This document shows, piece after piece, positions 57,936-64,000 of a stretch of DNA of 64,000 nt. The notes under the pieces were generated by a model. That model did no database searches and was not told where the DNA came from. It saw only the letters and a list, made by a program, of their open reading frames with translations. The position numbers and the translations under genes were made by a program. Within the stretch, counting starts at the first letter, position 1. Each line of letters opens with the position of its first letter. The stretch is from NCBI RefSeq assembly GCF_047675955.1, contig NC_132916.1:69433481-69497480 (forward strand), in the 5' to 3' direction. This DNA comes from Chlorocebus sabaeus (taxonomy: Eukaryota; Chordata; Mammalia; Primates; Cercopithecidae).

Positions 57936-60134
57936 TTTTTGTTACTACCAATAACATCATTAGTGTGATAGTAGGAAAACCTATGAATGTATTGTTGAAC
58001 ATTTCCATTAAGTGGAAATGCCAGAAAAACCTGGACTCAGTAAAAGGCAGGATTAGAGAGAGGTATAGTAAGGGAGAGAACAGGATTCTTCAGAGAAGTA
58101 AAGAAGCATAGTGTTGTGGAATTCAAAAGAGAAGGCTTTAGCAAGTTGGTAGAGGTGTTAGGTGCATCAGAAAGATTCTTTGAATCAGAAGTCATTGGGA
58201 ATCTTAGAGAGGATTCTATCCATGTCATAATAAAGATGGCTCAGGAAAATACATAGGCTAGTATGTGCAAACAACTTGTTTAAAAAATCTAACTCTAACT
58301 TAAAGAAAATATGTCAGGATATTGAAAATTGGAAGATGGTAAGTGATATATTGTCTTCCTTTTACTTGAATGTATATTTTTCCTGTTTTCTACATTGAGA
58401 ATGTAGTACATCTAAAATTTTTAATTTTTGAATGAAAGAGAAATATGTCCAGAGTTGATACCTGGTTTAGGCACAAGGCTGAGCAAAGGTTTCTTCAAGC
58501 TAATGGTAACTTAATTATTGCACAAAGATTACCCATGAAGGGAATGAATAAAAGAACAATTCCAATAGTAAAATGGGGTCCAATTGGAATAGGCCTGATT
58601 AGCTTAGTTGTAAAAAGATGCATCTTTCTCTGTGTCTTCAGAGAATGAATGGAAAGGCAAATACAGAAATAAAGATAGAGAAATATGTCTATTGTAGAAT
58701 AATCTTATATAATCTTAACCTCATTCAGACTGTCTATCAAGCTTCTACCATATATTTATATATATTTAAAATATTCATTTTCCCTGAACTTTTATAAATA
58801 CTGCTAGAGGTTTTCACTAATTACCTCCAAATTAAATGTTAATGAAATCTTAGATTTACAGAGTGTTTTGTAAGCTGGGAATTTTTTCAGTTAGAATCAT
58901 ACACAGTTGCTTAATAGTGCTCGCATAAATAAATTAGAGCTTTAGTTCTCTTTCTTGTAAACAAAGTGAAGGTAGGTAATCCAAGACTGTTTTTTGTGCC
59001 CACCTGGGCCCTTAGCTCTGTTTTCATGCACTGTCATCCCTAACATGTGGCTTCCATCTTCAAAGTCACTTCATGCTAACAAAGTGACTCTTCGGGATGT
59101 CAGATTCATTTTTCCAGTGGGGAGGAAGAGGGAGCATGCCTCTTCCCAACTGAGTCAGTCCCTTGAAATTCCAATTAGAATCCCCACCTAATAACTTTGG
59201 TTTGTATTGCACTGGTCACCACCATCAGCAAGAGAGGCTAAGAAACAGCAATTTTCTCAAGGCTCATTGCTAAAATGTGCTAACAGCACAAGGATATGTT
59301 ACCAATGAAAAAGGAAGAATGGCTATCTGCCAAGGGAGTATTCAGCAGAAGATAAAATTCCATTTAGAAAGAAGATGTCAATCATACCTGTCAAGCCATG
59401 CTGATAGACCAAGAGATGTTGTTAGTGTATGCGATTGATTCAAACCAGTAGCTTCCTTGGCAAAAGTAAACTGGCTGTAGTATATGCAGAATGATTTCCT
59501 TAAGATTGATTTGCAAGTGATTTTTCAGGTCATTCTAGAAGCTACTCAGCACTTAGTAGTTTATAGCCACACAACTTTTAAATTTTGCTTCCATTTTCAT
59601 TCTGTTGGTTGTATCATTTAATTTTTTTCTGTAGATGTGGGTATAATTTATGTTCTTAGTTCTACCGGCAATGCTGACAGCATATATTTGGGAGAAGATG
59701 TTTTCCACTCAGACTGATAGAAACTGGTCATCTAAGGTTTTGCTTTTGTAAGTAAGATTCTACAAGTAGAAGTCAATGTGCAGTGTCATTCTTACGCCAG
59801 AGATTTTAAAACACCATTTCCATTCAAGGATGCATTGTGATAAAGGCTCTATTTTGTTTTTCCTTTGTTACACAGTATTTCTTGATTTCTTTTTTTTCTA
59901 GTGACTAATTTAAACCAAATATAAAAGTGCTCATTGTTAAAAACTGTATCTTTGTGAGGGAATTTTAAAATTCATTTCTTATTAATGGTGTAATTGATAT
60001 TTTAAAATTTGATGTTTCAACTTAATAGATATAATTCTTTTCTTGTCCATCATTTTCCATTCATATTCAAACATTAAAAGAAATCTTCTGACATGCGTAT
60101 TTGTCTCCCTTGAGATTTGAACTCCAAAATTTGA

Positions 60135-60157
60135 TTTTTTTTTTTTTTTTTTTTTTT
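60135..60157. repeat. T homopolymer, 23 nt
   Basis: Pure T run 88 bp before the acceptor of the 112-nt exon. Confidence 0.95.
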
Positions 60158-60245
60158 GGTAATTTGGATGAATGAAGTTTCTTACCGCAAATTTGGACTA
60201 AATAATAGTAATGCAAGACAATAAATTTTCTTTTCATTTCTCTAG

Positions 60246-60357
60246 GTATAGAAGCCTTAAGCATTTTAACTACGATGTCTGCCAGAGTTGTTTCTTTTCG
60301 GGTCGAACAGCAAAAGGTCACAAATTACATTACCCAATGGTGGAATATTGTATACCT
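60246..60357 (+). CDS. UTRN: UTRN exon, most of the ZZ zinc finger (equivalent of dystrophin exon 69)
   Basis: 112-nt exon, acceptor ATTTCTCTAG and donor GTGAGT. It completes the Arg codon and reads YRSLKHFNYDVCQSCFFSGR, then TAKGHKLHYPMVEYCIP, ending at a codon boundary. It provides the second CxxC pair (DVCQSC) and the His pair (GHKLHY) of the ZZ finger, followed by the conserved PMVEYC segment. It is the last exon in the window; the syntrophin-binding and coiled-coil C-terminal exons lie beyond 64000. A T run (60135-60157) ends 88 bp before the exon and may be part of an extended pyrimidine stretch. Confidence 0.97.
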
Positions 60358-63300
60358 GTGAGTACTAACCCACTGTTTTGTTTTTAATACATTGCCATTG
60401 AATTAACTAATATCTAAAATGTTATTGTTTATTTAGACAATCTTTTTTGAAAAAATATCACTTTGAAGATTATATTTTTTGTTTTAAGTAAACTCGTTTA
60501 TGTTGAGTTAATTAGTGCAGAAAAAAATACTAACTTTTTTTAACATCTATGTTTTGATTTTAAACTTTTTTGGTAGCAAATTCTTTTAAGAGCTGATACT
60601 GACCTGCATTGAAAATGATACTATATAATGAAAAATCATGTTTCTTTTAGACATATTTATGCTTTCATAGTTAAATACTATATTCATATTAGCAAAAATA
60701 CAGAAAATGGAGATATTAAAAATATAATTCCTAATTATAGCTCCTATATAAACTACCCTCTAATTTTTCCATGTCTCTGGTTTTAAGATTCTATTCATAT
60801 TTATATTTATATATTTTGTTCCTGATATTTTTTACTCGACATTCCATTTTGTCACACGGTATAATTTTTTTTTAGTCACAAAATTTTTAATTGAGTGAAT
60901 TACTACATTTTACCTAACCTTTCCCTTAAATTTGGACATTTCGTTTATTTTCAATTTTGTGATGTTACAAATAACACTTTTACAAGTATCTTTGTGAAGG
61001 TAGCTCATTCCAGATATTATATAAATTACATTGCAATAGAATAAAGCACTATAAGTAGGTTATTTGAGTCAATGAATATGAGTATTTTTTGTGGTCAAAA
61101 TATTGATGTCAAGGTTTTTTTTCAAAAGAGGTTTATCCCACTTTACATTATTATCACACTTTGTTAAAGTTTCAATTTTACTTAGCCCCACCAGCATTGG
61201 ATATAAGTTCTTGTTTTTCCTTTGATTTACAACTATTTTTTCTTGAAGTTATCCTCATGTTCTATTAATAGCTATTCTTTTACTTCCTTCCAAATAGTGC
61301 CCAAATGTATTCATCAAGCTGTCTATTTTCTTTGGTTTAGGGAATTGAGTTACTTTTTTGAATCATAAATTGACAGCAGGGCTGCAATACTTATAAAAGA
61401 TATACATATAAATCTCACACTCATAGATATCTTATCTCAAATAAATAAGTGCCCTATGTATAGAGAAGAAATCTCTAGAAAATATTGCTGAATTATAATG
61501 GAGGAAGTGCCCATACCACGTAATAGCTTTAACCAGGAAAAAGAAATCTCCCCAAGAAAATTTGTGAGACAACATTTATTACTATTATTAACTTATTTAT
61601 TCACCCAACAAATTAATATTGAACATTTTGTAGGTGTCAGGCCTTCTTGTCAAAGATAAACAAAACCAGACACTAGTTAAAATGGTAAGGACAGATTTTA
61701 ATCAATAATACACTGATTATGCACATATACTTCTATTTGTACAGAGGTGACTAGGTGTTTTCAGGAGGGAATAGACTGGGGAAACAAAAGAGAGACTTGA
61801 GCAGAGGCAAGAAGGTGAAAACTGACCCAGCATTGGTCAGCATCAGTTCCATCAGACCAGCTGTGTCTGTGAGCTGGCAATTGTCAAGAGTTAGGATTCT
61901 ACCATTCCAGAAAGACTGGGAGATAGGGGCCCTATCCTTCCTGATGATTACACTTCAGAGAAATGACTTTCGGGTCCTTGAGAAAGACACCCCTGAGTTG
62001 TTGGAGATACATACACATCTCAAAGGGACAGAGGAAGGATTCCCCATTGTAAGCCCTTTTTAGTAAATGTCCTAAGAAAGAGTGAGCAGGGACCTGTCTT
62101 CAGGTGTTGGCTAGAGCGAACAGTAAATTCTTTTGGCAGCTTGGAGTTTGTTTTTCAGGCTGACACTTTAAGAGGGCAGATGCCTTAATGATCCCCTTTT
62201 TTAGGGTATTCTAGGGATGTGGCCTTGAACTGTTAGGAATTATGTTCATGTTTGTTCAAGTTTTTTAATGGAGAAGTGGGTGGAAGGGGATGGACAAAAT
62301 GATTTGTGCTGAAAATTTGCAGTTTTTATAGGTCAAGGCTTCAGTAAAGAACAGAGCTCACTGGAGGCCAACACAAATTTGGTCAAGGAGAGGATCCTTG
62401 TCAGTCATTTCAGCTCTGATAATGTATCATAGTATACCCAGAAAGACAAGATTGTGGACTTTCCTGCTACTCTCCCTTTAGGAGGAAGAATGTGTGAGAA
62501 TGAACAAGGAAACAAATAAATGAGGTTATTATAGATTGCAGTAAGTGCCTTTAAGGAAATGAGTATATAATGAGATAGAATGATTAGAAGAGACACTTTA
62601 GATAAAGAAATCAGTAAGGTTTGTCTGAGCTGACATTTGAGTTGAGATCAAAGTTTGAGGGAAATTCAGGCCTGTAAAGAACTAGTAGAAGCATATTTCA
62701 GAAAGAAGAAACAGAACATCCAGTGGTGTGAGATGGGAAAAAGGTTAGCGTGATTGGGCTACAGAAAGTGGAGCCTGTTCCCCAAGGGGCACGTGGAAAG
62801 GAGCACTGGCTACACAACTGGAAGTGCCCAGTGCAAAATGAAACTGGGGGGGGCCCTTGTTTAACAATTATTAAGACTTCCAAAGTGGCAACATCAGAGC
62901 AGTAAATCAAGTTCAAGGCCCTTCGGATTGTAGGGCCCTGTGCAACTGCATAGGTCCAATATATTTGAAGCCCACCCTGAGACTGGGAAAGAGGTGGGTG
63001 TAACCAGGGAACAGAAAGAAACCGGGACAAATTTGACGAAAGAGAAACAATAGTAGAAGATGGAATTAAAAAGAAAGGCAACTATCAGATTGTATAGAAC
63101 CCCAGGGATCATTGTAAGGAATTTGGATTGGGGAAAAATATCATAGTAATATTTACATGAGTAGCTATTATAGAAATTTAGAAAGCTGATTATAAAATGC
63201 TACTATCAAAATATCATAAAGTAAATATATGTTGTTATAGTAAAGATATATAAAATTACTCTTTTTCTTGGTCTTAAACGTATAATAATTCTTAATGGCT

Positions 63301-64000
63301 TTACAAAATACCCAAACAATTTGAAACCCACATATCTTCATCAGTTGTCATCCAGTGGGTTCATGCTTAAGAATCACTGATACACATTTGAATTCCACTT
63401 TCCAACTACCAATTTTAAATGAAATCTGTAAGTTACCCAAAATTGTTCTTGTTGCATAGTCTTTCAAAAGTCACTGTTACCATTTCCAAGATTGCAGCTT
63501 ATCCTGCATTATACAAGGATAGCTTCATTTTTCAAGATATCCTTTGCCCATTTCTGAGGCTTTGTAGTGATCTTATCAACAGCCTACTTATAAATCATCT
63601 GTATGACAAGTCACTTTCTGCATTTGACCCTACAACTTTTTGTAAAATAACTAGAAGTATATATTAATTGAATCTTTTAAAAGATGCTTGCATTTAATAG
63701 CAATGAATGACCTGATTTAACTGCTTTCCGAAATTTCTTTTCGCCCACATTCTTTACATTTGCTCTACTGTTTTATTTATGGTTCATCCATCTTTTACTC
63801 AACATTTCCTAAAGTCATTTCATGTCTGCCTTAGTAAATGAACTCAAGTGTGGATTTGTTCAGGACAGTGATAATAAGCTGCACTTGAGTGTTAAATGGA
63901 TCAGACTTTTCCATATGGACCTTGATGTTTACATTCCTCAGAGTGTGTCTCCCTTTTTGGTTAAGAAGATGCTCCAGTCACCTTACTGACTTCATCTCTT
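60358..64000 (+). other. UTRN: UTRN intron, 5' part, continues past the window
   Basis: No further exon was found before 64000. An antisense old L1 remnant covers roughly 60800-61220. The region 61650-62400 is less AT-rich and has the look of an old LTR or other ancient repeat, but I cannot classify it. Nothing else is supported. Confidence 0.7.
60800..61220 (-). repeat. Old L1M-type remnant, antisense
   Basis: TTTGTGATGTTACAAATAAC, AAGTATCTTTGTGAAGGTAG and TTACTTAGCCCCACCAGCAT correspond to the antisense of an old L1 ORF2/3' end. Heavily decayed. Confidence 0.5.

Larger units (their letters stand above)
55198..60245 (+). other. UTRN: UTRN intron (5 kb)
   Basis: Contains an antisense Alu (55931-56227), a reverse MIR-like element (56815-57030), a TG/TA microsatellite (57231-57283), a sense MIR (57722-57935) and a 23-nt T run (60135-60157). 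The 57478-57550 stretch resembles an old L1 3' end. The remainder shows nothing I can name. Confidence 0.75.

Noticed and set aside
360..60357. The gene could be dystrophin (DMD) rather than utrophin
   Set aside because: Exon lengths are the same in both, but residues such as LPWQRSISHNK, LELSTTNEIFKQHK and LFKEVAGPTEMCDQRQ follow utrophin and differ from dystrophin.
62698..63081. 127-codon minus strand frame
   Set aside because: Low-complexity Ser/Pro/Phe-rich translation with no family resemblance. Treated as chance.
1..64000. tRNA, rRNA, snRNA genes or CRISPR arrays
   Set aside because: No internal RNA polymerase III box pairs outside Alus, no small nuclear RNA signatures and no regular spacer-repeat pattern were seen.

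Overview
The window is vertebrate, almost certainly human or a close primate: AT-rich, with large introns, Alu SINEs, L1PA-type LINEs, MIRs, MLT1 (MaLR) LTRs and a MADE1 element. It holds one real gene on the + strand, the 3' part of UTRN (utrophin). Nine consecutive internal exons were placed by translation and by consensus splice sites: 360-438, 3574-3634, 17616-17677, 19985-20059, 27548-27749, 40265-40350, 44922-45079, 55031-55197 and 60246-60357. They join without a break into 1002 nt (334 codons, phase 0 at both ends). Their lengths (79, 61, 62, 75, 202, 86, 158, 167, 112) equal those known for dystrophin exons 61-69, so dystrophin numbering is used here for orientation only. Start and end of the gene lie outside the window.

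The exons encode, in order, the end of the rod and its last hinge, the WW domain, the two EF-hand-like modules and most of the ZZ zinc finger. This is the part of utrophin that binds the tail of beta-dystroglycan and so ties the actin-bound rod to the membrane complex.

The remaining ~98% is intron. 1-17615: MIRs, an MLT1 LTR, Alus, a three-unit 50-bp repeat, and the 14-kb intron equivalent to the one that carries the Dp71 promoter in dystrophin; the short isoform Up71 is expected to start here, but I could not identify its first exon. 17678-40264: Alus, a MADE1 hairpin, a Tigger-type DNA transposon, an MLT1 LTR and a 6.0-kb antisense L1 (32369-38403). 40351-55030: an antisense MLT1 LTR split by an older L1 fragment, itself split by a second 6.15-kb antisense L1 (46341-52490). 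55198-64000: Alu, MIR and old L1 debris.

The two long L1s are close relatives in the same orientation, about 13.97 kb apart, and bracket two UTRN exons; this is the most consequential structural feature. Both are dead by point changes and frameshifts, although the second keeps a full-length ORF1 frame (through offsetting indels) and a 740-codon stretch of ORF2. I found no undescribed gene system: no operon, CRISPR array, RNA gene or intact unknown protein gene. Subfamily names are from recognition, not from a search.
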